Source: UBA5336 sp039198685 (lineage in GTDB: Bacteria; Pseudomonadota; Alphaproteobacteria; Caulobacterales; Hyphomonadaceae). From it: a stretch of 20,668 bases of DNA. The notes below the pieces were generated by a model. It ran no database searches, had not been told where the DNA came from, and was given only the letters and a program-made list of their open reading frames with translations. The stretch is from assembly GCA_039198685.1 (NCBI GenBank), contig JBCCTK010000046.1, forward strand, positions 1 to 20,668. Reading direction: 5' to 3'. The position numbers and the translations under genes are program-made. Of this stretch, positions 13,460-20,668 are shown piece by piece. Every line of letters starts with the position of its first letter. Positions within the stretch are counted from its first letter, which is position 1.

Positions 13460-14871
13460 ACGATCTCTACCTGCGCGGCTTCCAGTGATAGAGCTTGCAC
13501 CGACGCGCGGAAGGCCTCACCCCGGGTCTCAAAGTTCGGAAATTGGTCAAAGCTGGCACAGGCTGGCGACAACAAGACGATCGGATTTTCCTCTCCGCTG
13601 GCGCGGGCATCCTCAAAGGCCTCCGCGACGGCGGTCTGGATCATGCCACATTTGCGAATGGGTGCCTTGCCCTTTAGGGTTTTGGAGAATGCTTCTTCCG
13701 CCTCGCCCACCAGGTAGGCTTTCGCAACCCTGGGAAAATGAGCCTCTAGGGGGGCGATCCCTTCGGCCTTCGCCCGGCCTCCAGCGATCCAATAGACACG
13801 GTCGAAAGTTTTCAGGGCCTGTTCCGCCGCCTGGGCATTGGTTGCCTTGCTATCATTGATGAAAGTCACGCCCGCCTTTGTCCCAACCACCTCAAGGCGA
13901 TGTGGCAACCCCGGAAAGGATTCAATGCCAGCAAGAATTGTTTTCCCGTCAACGCCCAGGGCGCGGCATGCGGCATAGGCTGCCGCGATATTCTGGTGAT
14001 TGTGTGCACCGCGAAGAGCCGGGGCCGCGCCGAGGTCGCCAACGCAGATGGCCTTGCCTGAAAGACTATCGAAGAGATGGCCGCCGACGGCACTCACGCC
14101 CTTGCCCAAGGCAAAGTCCGAGGACACTTGCCAAACGCGGGCCTTCGAGCGCTTTAGCTCAAGGGACAGAGACTGGGTATGGACATCATCGATACCGATC
14201 ACGGCCGTGTCGCCGGCCTGTTGGCCCGCAAACACACGTTTTTTCGCCGCGATGTACCCGTCAATCCCACCGTGACGCTCCAGGTGATCTGGTGACAGGT
14301 TCAGAAATACAGCAACATTGCAGTGGAGCGACTTCACAAGGTCCAGCTGGTAAGAAGACAATTCCAGGACATAAACGGCATTGGCGTGGAGCGCTGCCAT
14401 ATCAAGCACCCCTCGGCCAATGTTTCCGCCCACCCGCGCATCCACGCCCGCTTGGCGCAGGATGTGACCGACCAGCGCGGTGGTCGTCGATTTCCCATTT
14501 GTCCCGGTGATACCAACCACTTTCGGGCGACCAGGTTCTGGTAGCGACTGAACGGCGCGCGCGAACAATTCCATGTCGCCGACAACCGGCACGCCGACGG
14601 CCTGCGCCATTCGCACTAATCTGTGCGGCTGGGGATAGCGATAAGGTACACCGGGTGAAAGGACGAGCGCCGCGAAGCCCTGCCAATCGCGTTTGTTGAT
14701 ATCGGTGAGAGAGACGCCCGCCGCCTCCGCATTGGCCCGAATATCGTCATTATCGTCCCAAGCGTGCACGCGCGCGCCGCCAGCCAACAGGGCTTTTGCG
14801 GCGCTGAGACCCGTGCGGCCCAGTCCAAAAACGGCGACATCGCGCCCGGAATATTCGGTGACGGGGATCAT
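13456..14871 (-). CDS. murD: UDP-MurNAc-L-Ala:D-glutamate ligase
   Basis: MurD adds D-Glu to UDP-MurNAc-L-Ala in the cytoplasm with ATP. The 471 residues contain the Rossmann-like GLGRTG (16-21), the ATP loop GTNGKSTT (123-130), LELSSYQLD (169-177), NLSPDHLERHG (191-201), FINDSKATN (337-345) and LLSPACASFDQF (433-444). All are diagnostic and separate it from MurC, MurE and MurF. It begins 10 bases after the mraY stop and ends overlapping the ftsW start. Confidence 0.97.
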   Translation of the reverse strand: MIPVTEYSGRDVAVFGLGRTGLSAAKALLAGGARVHAWDDNDDIRANAEAAGVSLTDINKRDWQGFAALVLSPGVPYRYPQPHRLVRMAQAVGVPVVGDMELFARAVQSLPEPGRPKVVGITGTNGKSTTTALVGHILRQAGVDARVGGNIGRGVLDMAALHANAVYVLELSSYQLDLVKSLHCNVAVFLNLSPDHLERHGGIDGYIAAKKRVFAGQQAGDTAVIGIDDVHTQSLSLELKRSKARVWQVSSDFALGKGVSAVGGHLFDSLSGKAICVGDLGAAPALRGAHNHQNIAAAYAACRALGVDGKTILAGIESFPGLPHRLEVVGTKAGVTFINDSKATNAQAAEQALKTFDRVYWIAGGRAKAEGIAPLEAHFPRVAKAYLVGEAEEAFSKTLKGKAPIRKCGMIQTAVAEAFEDARASGEENPIVLLSPACASFDQFPNFETRGEAFRASVQALSLEAAQVEIV

Positions 14872-14881
14872 AAAGTGCCGA

Positions 14882-16075
14882 CTACCTCAGCTTCAGGGTC
14901 GCCAGGCCGGCGAGTGAGAACAAAACCGATAGGATCCAGAAGCGGACGACGACCCGGGTTTCGGGCCAATTCTTCTTCTGAAAATGATGGTGGAGCGGGG
15001 CCATCGCGAAGATTCGCTTGCCTTCCCCCGTCAGTTTGCGCGTGACTTTAAACCAAGAGACCTGGAGGATCACCGACAGAGCCTCCAGCACAAACAGCCC
15101 ACCAATCACGACCAGCGCGAACTCGTGCTTCACAGCCACGGCAACCACCCCCAGTAAAGCGCCGAGGCCGAGTGAGCCCGTGTCACCCATGAACACTTGG
15201 GCCGGGTAAGCGTTGAACCAGAGAAAACCCATGCCGGCACCCATCATGGAGCCAAGCACAACGGCAATTTCCCCAGCGCCCGGCGCGAATTGGATCCCGA
15301 GATAGCCAGCAAAGACGAAATTGCCCGTCAGATAAGCAATCATCGCATAGGACGCGCACGCAAACGTCATGGGAACGATCGCAAGACCGTCCAGGCCGTC
15401 TGTGAAGTTCACGGCATTGGCCGAACCGACGATGACCACCGTTCCAAAGACGACGAAGAGTGCACCCAAGGGCAAGAAGTAGTCATTGATGAAAGGCACG
15501 GCGACGCCACCAGAGAAGGCCTGGTCATTGGGCTCTACGGACGTCGGCGGTGCCAGGGCAGCGATCTGCTGCGCCAGAGCGTTAAGCGGACCCCAGTCTG
15601 CGTGTCCAAGCGGCGTATGGGCGCCATGAATTCCCATAATAAAGGCCACCGCAATGGCCGCGATCAGGAACTCCATGAGAAGGCGTACCCGCGCCGAAAC
15701 ACCGGCATCGGTTTGTTTCGCGACCTTGGCTGCATCATCCAGATAACCAATGAAGGCAAAGGCGCCCGTTACGAACAGGATCGCCCAGGTGTAGGGGTTG
15801 GAAAGGTTTGCCCAGAGCAATGCTGCCGTGAACAGGCCGAGCCAGATGATAAAACCACCCATGGTCGGTGTGCCACGCTTGGCCATCTGATCCTCAAAGC
15901 TTAGGTCACGAATTGGCTGGCCGGACCCCTGACGTGCGCGCAAGGAATCAATAATGGGCTGACCCAAGATCACGGCGATCAGGAATGCAGTGACGATCGC
16001 TCCGCCAGTGCGAAACGTGATATAATTCAGCAAGTTGAATACGCCGCTATCAGCGGCAAAGACTTCATACAGCAT
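14882..16075 (-). CDS. mraY: phospho-MurNAc-pentapeptide transferase
   Basis: MraY transfers phospho-MurNAc-pentapeptide to undecaprenyl phosphate, forming lipid I. It has about ten membrane segments. Catalytic and Mg-binding residues are in YLDDAAK (Asp113-Asp114), NFTDGLDG (223-230) and FMGDTGSLG (295-303, Asp298), and the HHH motif is at 362-364. At 397 residues it is longer than the roughly 360 usual. The extra length lies in a loop at about 150-195, between two membrane helices, rich in Ala/Pro/His. The start codon follows the murF stop with no gap (TAA then ATG), so coupling is expected. Confidence 0.97.
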   Translation of the reverse strand: MLYEVFAADSGVFNLLNYITFRTGGAIVTAFLIAVILGQPIIDSLRARQGSGQPIRDLSFEDQMAKRGTPTMGGFIIWLGLFTAALLWANLSNPYTWAILFVTGAFAFIGYLDDAAKVAKQTDAGVSARVRLLMEFLIAAIAVAFIMGIHGAHTPLGHADWGPLNALAQQIAALAPPTSVEPNDQAFSGGVAVPFINDYFLPLGALFVVFGTVVIVGSANAVNFTDGLDGLAIVPMTFACASYAMIAYLTGNFVFAGYLGIQFAPGAGEIAVVLGSMMGAGMGFLWFNAYPAQVFMGDTGSLGLGALLGVVAVAVKHEFALVVIGGLFVLEALSVILQVSWFKVTRKLTGEGKRIFAMAPLHHHFQKKNWPETRVVVRFWILSVLFSLAGLATLKLR

Positions 16076-17509
16076 TTATACCCGCCCATCGCTTTCTGCT
16101 TGGGCACCCATCACGTTTGCAGATTCAACAGCGCCCCACTCGCGCAACGCATCTGCCAGCCGAAACATCCCGGAGGCATTCGAACCTTTGATCAAGAGGA
16201 CGCAGCCGTCTGTTAATGCGTTTTTCACCTTTTCCAGCAGGTCCAGCGCGCGACTTTCTGACTCAGTCTCGATTTTTCCGGACAAGGCGGATTCAAGCGC
16301 GCCCATGGCGGTGCCTGCGAGGAAAATTCTTTCCGCGCCTGTGGCCAAAACCGGCCTAGCCAACTCCGAATGGGCCAATTCGCTTCCCTCGCCAATCTCC
16401 AACATCTCTCCAAGGGCAATAAATTTTTGTGTTGCCGGACGCGACACCAGCGCAGCAAGCGCCGCACGCATGCTCTCCGGATTTGCATTGTAGGCGTCAT
16501 CCACCAGGGTGAACGTTCCACCGCCGGGCAACCGAAGCGTTTCTAGGGTGCCGCGGCCCGGAGGAGGACCAAACCCGGACAAGGCATCGGCCGCATCGTT
16601 GATTGAAATCCCTGTGAGCGTGGCCAGGAGAAGAGCCGCTGCTGCGTTGACCCCCCAATGGTTGCCAACGGCGTTCAACATGACGGACGCGCGCCGGCCT
16701 GCGATCTCGATTTCAAAGCGTGAGGTCGAACCGTCCGTCTTGGCGTCGACAAGCCGCGCCGTCGCGCCGTCTGCTGTGCCGAAGCTCTCGACCGTGGATG
16801 TCGGGCAATAGGATCGTCCCCGATCGGCCAAATAGTCTCGGAACGCATCGTCTTCTGGAACAATGACCGTGCCTCCAGCCTCAAGGCCGGCAAAGATATT
16901 GGATTTTTCCTCGGCAACGGCCTCAATCGAGCCTAGCCCTTCAAGGTGGGCCGGGGCGATCTTGGTAATCAGCGCATGGTGTGGGCGTACGAGTTTCGAC
17001 CGCGGCGCGATCTCTCCCGGAGTCGACATACCGATCTCGAAAACGGCTCTCGATGTCGCCTCGGGCATCCGCGCAAGGGTCAGCGGCACGCCCCAATGGT
17101 TGTTGAAGCTTTTTTCTGGCCAGTGGGCCGGGCCGACCGCGCTGAAGATTTGCGCCAGCATCTCCTTGACGCTGGTCTTCCCCACTGAACCGGTCACCGC
17201 TGTGCGGGTTGCTTCGGAGCGGGCCCGCGCCGCAACAGCCAAGGCTTCAAGCGCCTGCAGAACATTTCCGACTTTCAGAAACGGCCCACGCCCGTCCAGA
17301 TCGCGGCTGACGAGCGCGCCGGTCGAACCGCGCTCAAATCCAGCTGCGACAAAATCATGTCCGTCACGAATATCTTCGAGCGCCACGAACAAATCACCCG
17401 GCTTGAGCGAGCGCGTATCAATGGAAAGCCCTGAGCAAGCAAATGGCGCGCTGGCCAGACCACCCGTTGCCACTTCAATATCTTTGGAAGTCCACAAGAT
17501 ATCAGGCAT
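16076..17509 (-). CDS. murF: UDP-MurNAc-tripeptide:D-Ala-D-Ala ligase
   Basis: MurF completes the cytoplasmic precursor by adding D-Ala-D-Ala. The 477 residues have the MurF N-domain stretch SIDTRSLKPGDLFVALE (29-45), the ATP loop TGSVGKTS (106-113), SFNNHWGVPLT (134-144), DDAYNANPES (337-346) and LIKGSNAS (439-446), which are typical. The start at 17509 was chosen because it gives the family N-terminus. It overlaps the end of murE by 8 bases. The longer in-frame ORF up to 17638 would lie inside murE and is rejected. Confidence 0.96.
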   Translation of the reverse strand: MPDILWTSKDIEVATGGLASAPFACSGLSIDTRSLKPGDLFVALEDIRDGHDFVAAGFERGSTGALVSRDLDGRGPFLKVGNVLQALEALAVAARARSEATRTAVTGSVGKTSVKEMLAQIFSAVGPAHWPEKSFNNHWGVPLTLARMPEATSRAVFEIGMSTPGEIAPRSKLVRPHHALITKIAPAHLEGLGSIEAVAEEKSNIFAGLEAGGTVIVPEDDAFRDYLADRGRSYCPTSTVESFGTADGATARLVDAKTDGSTSRFEIEIAGRRASVMLNAVGNHWGVNAAAALLLATLTGISINDAADALSGFGPPPGRGTLETLRLPGGGTFTLVDDAYNANPESMRAALAALVSRPATQKFIALGEMLEIGEGSELAHSELARPVLATGAERIFLAGTAMGALESALSGKIETESESRALDLLEKVKNALTDGCVLLIKGSNASGMFRLADALREWGAVESANVMGAQAESDGRV

Positions 17510-18947
17510 TGGCAAGCTCCTTGAGCGCGCACCCGGCCTCATCCTGGTCTGAAAAGGGAATAACTGCGTTGCCGACCACCTGGCCCGTCTCGTGGCCCTT
17601 GCCTGCGATGAGCAGCGTATCGCCGGCACCGAGGGCACCTATGGCTGCCCGAATGGCTTCGCCGCGGTCGCCAATCTCCTCGGCCCCTGGCGCCCCCTGG
17701 AGGATCGCCTTGCGTATGGCCGCCGGGTTCTCAGAGCGGGGATTGTCATCGGTTATGATGACACGGTCCGCATGTCTTTGGGCCGCCTCGCCCATGAGCG
17801 GACGTTTTAGCGCGTCCCTGTCACCGCCGCAGCCAAACACGACAGTCAGTGCACCGGCGGTATGGGGTCGGGCCGCCCGCAACAGCGTATCGAGCCCATC
17901 TGGCGTATGTGCATAGTCCACGAACACGCCGGCCCCAGCCGCAGTCTGGCCAACAAATTCAAGCCGCCCCTTGACCGGGCTCAAGCGCGAGAGCCCTTTG
18001 GCCACCGTATCGAAATCCAGGCCCATCGCGAGCGCGCACCCGGCGGCCGTCAGGGCGTTCAACGCTTGAAATTCGCCAATCAGCGGCAATAGGAGCCTGT
18101 ATTCCAAGTTGTCCCATTTGAGGGTCAGCTCCTGGCCGGTGGCCTTAGGGCTCAGTTCAGCGATCTTGAGATCTCGCCCGCGCCATCCCACTGAAAACAC
18201 CGTCAGCCCAGCCTGCATTGCCGCACTCTCGAAATGCTCGCAATGGGCACTATCAGCATTGATGATTGCGGGGCAGCCTTTGGGCGCCAATTCGGCGAAC
18301 AGGCGCGTCTTGGCATCCCGGTATGCGTCCATGGTCTCGTGATAATCGAGGTGATCCTGGGTGAAATTGGTAAAGGCTACGGCCTTGAGTTTTACGCCAT
18401 CGAGCCGGAATTGTTCCAAACCATGGGAAGACGCCTCCATGGCCATATGTGAGATACCGCTGCGAGCAAGGCGGGCCATGGTCTCGTGGATGGCGACAGG
18501 GTCGGGTGTGGTATGCCCCAGCTCGATTGCACCATCGGGCCCAATGGCACCCAGTGTGCCCATCGATGCCGCCTTGAGGCCACCGCCCTGCCAAATCTGG
18601 CGGAGAAAATCGACGCTGGAGCTTTTGCCATTTGTGCCGGTGATCGCGACCACGGCCTCCGGCTGGCTCGCATAGAAGCGCGCCGCGGCGCCAGCGAGCC
18701 AACGCCGCGCGGATGGATGAATCACCAGGGGAACTTCGCCCGTGTCGACTGCACGTTCGGCGACAACGGCCATTGCACCGGCCTCAATGGCGGACGGAAC
18801 GTAGTCATGCCCGTCAGCGGCATGCCCTTCGAGCGCAACAAAGATGTGACCCGGCTTCACGCAGCGGCTGTCGCACGTCAGCCCCGTTACGGTTCGCCCT
18901 GCCACATCCTTTGGCGTGAGATGGCCCAGTAGTCTGTCGACTTTCAC
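17502..18947 (-). CDS. murE: UDP-MurNAc-L-Ala-D-Glu:meso-diaminopimelate ligase
   Basis: MurE adds the third residue of the stem peptide. DDNPRSE (400-406) carries the DNPR signature that selects meso-diaminopimelate, so a Gram-negative type stem is predicted. The other marks are present: CDSRCVKPGHIFVALEG (25-41), the ATP loop GTNGKSSS (104-111), EASSHGL (171-177), the carbamylated-Lys segment DAKTRLF (Lys213), and AGKGHE (448-453). The residue after the loop Lys is Ser where most homologues have Thr, a conservative change. Translation starts with GTG at 18947, overlapping the ftsI stop (GTGA). Length 481. Confidence 0.97.
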   Translation of the reverse strand: MKVDRLLGHLTPKDVAGRTVTGLTCDSRCVKPGHIFVALEGHAADGHDYVPSAIEAGAMAVVAERAVDTGEVPLVIHPSARRWLAGAAARFYASQPEAVVAITGTNGKSSSVDFLRQIWQGGGLKAASMGTLGAIGPDGAIELGHTTPDPVAIHETMARLARSGISHMAMEASSHGLEQFRLDGVKLKAVAFTNFTQDHLDYHETMDAYRDAKTRLFAELAPKGCPAIINADSAHCEHFESAAMQAGLTVFSVGWRGRDLKIAELSPKATGQELTLKWDNLEYRLLLPLIGEFQALNALTAAGCALAMGLDFDTVAKGLSRLSPVKGRLEFVGQTAAGAGVFVDYAHTPDGLDTLLRAARPHTAGALTVVFGCGGDRDALKRPLMGEAAQRHADRVIITDDNPRSENPAAIRKAILQGAPGAEEIGDRGEAIRAAIGALGAGDTLLIAGKGHETGQVVGNAVIPFSDQDEAGCALKELANA

Positions 18948-20623
18948 AGCGTACTCCTTGTCTCGGACGTGGAGTCTCTCGGCACGCTCGCACCGCCGGC
19001 TTCATCAAACCGTGGCGTGATCCCCATAAGCGGGGCTATGCGCTCTATCACCCGGCCCGCCGCAAGCGCAGCATTCCAGGCCGCCGTTCTACCCATCACC
19101 ACTCCGTTGATCTCTCGCTCATCGGAGACCTTTGGCGTATCCAGGACGATCAGTAGGGCATATTCAGGGCGGTCCGCGGGGAAGATTGCAGCGAAGCTGG
19201 AAATATTGTCGGTTTCCGAATAACCGCCAACAATCGGCTTTTCCGCCGTGCCCGTTTTACCGGCCACGCGATACCCGGCCACGGCGGCGTTCGATCCGGT
19301 GCCCTCCAAAACCGTTGCACGCAACATGTCAGTGATCTGGGCAACGGTTGGCTGCGCCATCACCCGGCGGCGCGTGCGATTTGCGTTGGGCTCGGCGATA
19401 AGCCCCGGCGCAACCCATTCCCCGCCATTGGCAAGGCTTGCAAAGGCCGATGTGAATGACAGCGGGGAAACGGCGATACCGTGGCCATAGCTCGCGGTCG
19501 CCATCGACAGTTCATCCCATTTGGCGGGCAGAAGCGGTGAAGCGCTCCCAGCCAGTTCCACCGGCGCGCGCTCAAACAAACCAAGGCTTTGGTAAAACGC
19601 GCTGAGGCGACTTGGCCCCGCACGCTGGGCGATCTTGACCGTGCCAACATTAGAGCTTTCCGATACGATCGTGGTGACGCTCGCTTGCCCGCCTGGAATA
19701 GGGTGATCATCTGAAATAAGGTGCCCGCGGATCTCGATCGGTTGGCTGACATCAAACACCTCGCCAGGCGACATCAATCCCGCATCCAGTGCCAAGGCGA
19801 CGGTAAACGGCTTATAGACAGATCCCAGTTCGTAAACTGCAAGGGCTGCCCGGTCTAAGCGCGCAGGGTCACCGTCCGGCATGGCGCCCACGCGGTTCGG
19901 GTTGATGGGTGGCCAACTCGCCATCGCCAGGACATCCCCGCTGCTCGCCTCGATGAGAACACCGGCACCCCCTTCAACACGATGTTCGATCGCCGCTGCA
20001 TTCAGTTCAGCCTCAAGCGCGAATTGCAGGCCGGAATCGATTGTCAGGCGCAATGGTTCATTCGACCCCGAAAGTCGCTCGTCCAATGCGAGTTCGACAC
20101 CGCCAAGACCGTTTCCATCCATTCCGGTAAAGCCGAGGACATGGCCCGCCAGAGGGCCGCGCGGATAAGCCCTGCGGCGCTCTTCACGAAAGCCCAGCCC
20201 TTCAAGCCCAAGGTCAAACACCGCCTGGCGCTGGCGTGGCGTCAAGCCCCTGCGGACCCAGGCAAAGGCGCGCTCTCGATTCGAGAGGCGCGCCTCCAAG
20301 ACGCCCGCATCGAGGTCTTCGAAGACCTCGGAGAGACTCTCAGCCACGTCCTTCGCGTTCCAAATGGCGCGGGGGTCAGCAAACAGGGAATACACGGTGA
20401 CAGACGTCGCCAGCAGCTCTCCATTCCGATCCAGAATGTCGGCCCGATGCGGTGCATCTGCAAACGCCGCAGACACGCCGGTTCGATTTCCAGTCGGTTG
20501 CAGTGCCAGGGTGCCGCCTTTCAGCGCCACGGCGACAAACAGAACGCCCATGAAGCCAGAAACAAGCCGGACCCGGGCACTGGCCATGCGTTCGCCGCCC
20601 CAAAAGGCTGAAAAGCCGATCAT
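18944..20623 (-). CDS. ftsI: division-specific transpeptidase PBP3
   Basis: FtsI crosslinks septal peptidoglycan as partner of FtsW. The 559 residues have one N-terminal membrane helix (about 17-41), then the class B pedestal domain with DILDRNGELLA (62-72), RRAYPRGPLAGHVLGF and GLGGVE. The transpeptidase domain follows, with SVYK (Ser268 nucleophile, Lys271), SSN (323-325) and KTG (456-458). The start at 20623 has a GGGAGAGG ribosome binding site 5 bases upstream and overlaps the previous reading frame by ATGA. A Met at residue 13 is a weaker alternative. It is a monofunctional class B protein without a PASTA domain. Confidence 0.97.
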   Translation of the reverse strand: MIGFSAFWGGERMASARVRLVSGFMGVLFVAVALKGGTLALQPTGNRTGVSAAFADAPHRADILDRNGELLATSVTVYSLFADPRAIWNAKDVAESLSEVFEDLDAGVLEARLSNRERAFAWVRRGLTPRQRQAVFDLGLEGLGFREERRRAYPRGPLAGHVLGFTGMDGNGLGGVELALDERLSGSNEPLRLTIDSGLQFALEAELNAAAIEHRVEGGAGVLIEASSGDVLAMASWPPINPNRVGAMPDGDPARLDRAALAVYELGSVYKPFTVALALDAGLMSPGEVFDVSQPIEIRGHLISDDHPIPGGQASVTTIVSESSNVGTVKIAQRAGPSRLSAFYQSLGLFERAPVELAGSASPLLPAKWDELSMATASYGHGIAVSPLSFTSAFASLANGGEWVAPGLIAEPNANRTRRRVMAQPTVAQITDMLRATVLEGTGSNAAVAGYRVAGKTGTAEKPIVGGYSETDNISSFAAIFPADRPEYALLIVLDTPKVSDEREINGVVMGRTAAWNAALAAGRVIERIAPLMGITPRFDEAGGASVPRDSTSETRSTL

Positions 20624-20668
20624 GGTTGCCTCTCCCCGTCGGAGTGATCGGCCGGCGCAAGGCGGGAA
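20620..20668 (-). CDS. ftsL: probable ftsL C-terminal tail (cut by window edge)
   Basis: Only about 15 codons are visible, ending RLAPADHSDGERQP and a TGA that overlaps the ftsI start codon (ATGA). The call rests on position: ftsL normally precedes ftsI in the dcw cluster, and every other upstream junction here overlaps in the same manner. The peptide itself is not diagnostic. Confidence 0.45.
   Translation of the reverse strand, partial: SRLAPADHSDGERQP

Noticed and set aside
17510..17638. In-frame extension of murF
   Set aside because: It runs within the murE C-terminus; the family N-terminus begins at 17509.
18845..18862. TGTGACCCGGCTTCAC, a CRP-like sequence
   Set aside because: It lies inside the murE coding region and the second half-site is shifted by one base, so it is probably chance.
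1..20668. CRISPR array, tRNA, rRNA, insertion sequence or defence system
   Set aside because: No spaced direct repeats, cloverleaf, transposase or known defence domains were seen; the only tandem repeat is the in-frame 42-bp unit of the FAS1 gene.

Overview
The window is GC-rich and compactly organised. It looks like chromosome of an alphaproteobacterium, possibly of the Caulobacterales/Hyphomonadales/Maricaulales kind. That placement is an inference from the gene order and style of the cell-wall genes; no rRNA or tRNA is present to confirm it.

Left part (1 to about 8.7 kb), an accessory mix. It holds a patatin-like phospholipase cut by the window edge (minus strand), a small uncertain ORF, a three-helix membrane protein, and a 548-base stretch with no convincing gene. 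A short-chain dehydrogenase and a nitronate-monooxygenase-type flavoenzyme follow as a likely pair, then a lower-GC GNAT acetyltransferase. Next come two small secreted proteins (5495-5869 and 6060-6548). They are unrelated in sequence but have nearly the same upstream element, an A/T tract followed by a CRP-type palindrome (TGTGA-N6-TYACA). On the minus strand are a FAS1 (fasciclin) lipoprotein with a three-copy 42-bp repeat, and a membrane-anchored protein made of two copies of one uncharacterised domain.

Right part (8.7-20.7 kb), the dcw (division and cell wall) cluster on the minus strand. The order is (ftsL tail)-ftsI-murE-murF-mraY-murD-ftsW-murG, then murC. These genes make the UDP-MurNAc-pentapeptide (murC, D, E, F), load it on lipid (mraY, murG) and build septal wall (ftsW, ftsI). 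Most junctions from ftsL to murG overlap or abut, which indicates one translationally coupled operon. The expected order is broken twice. Between murG and murC lie about 1.07 kb holding an opposite-strand Uma2-family nuclease-fold gene and a probably damaged lipoprotein-like ORF. Downstream of murC the usual murB-ddl-ftsQ-ftsA-ftsZ genes are absent and are replaced by the two-domain membrane protein and the FAS1 lipoprotein.

Most notable for follow-up are the paired CRP-type promoters over two orphan secreted proteins, the duplicated-domain protein next to murC, and the island that splits murG from murC. I found no CRISPR array, insertion sequence, prophage or recognisable defence island.
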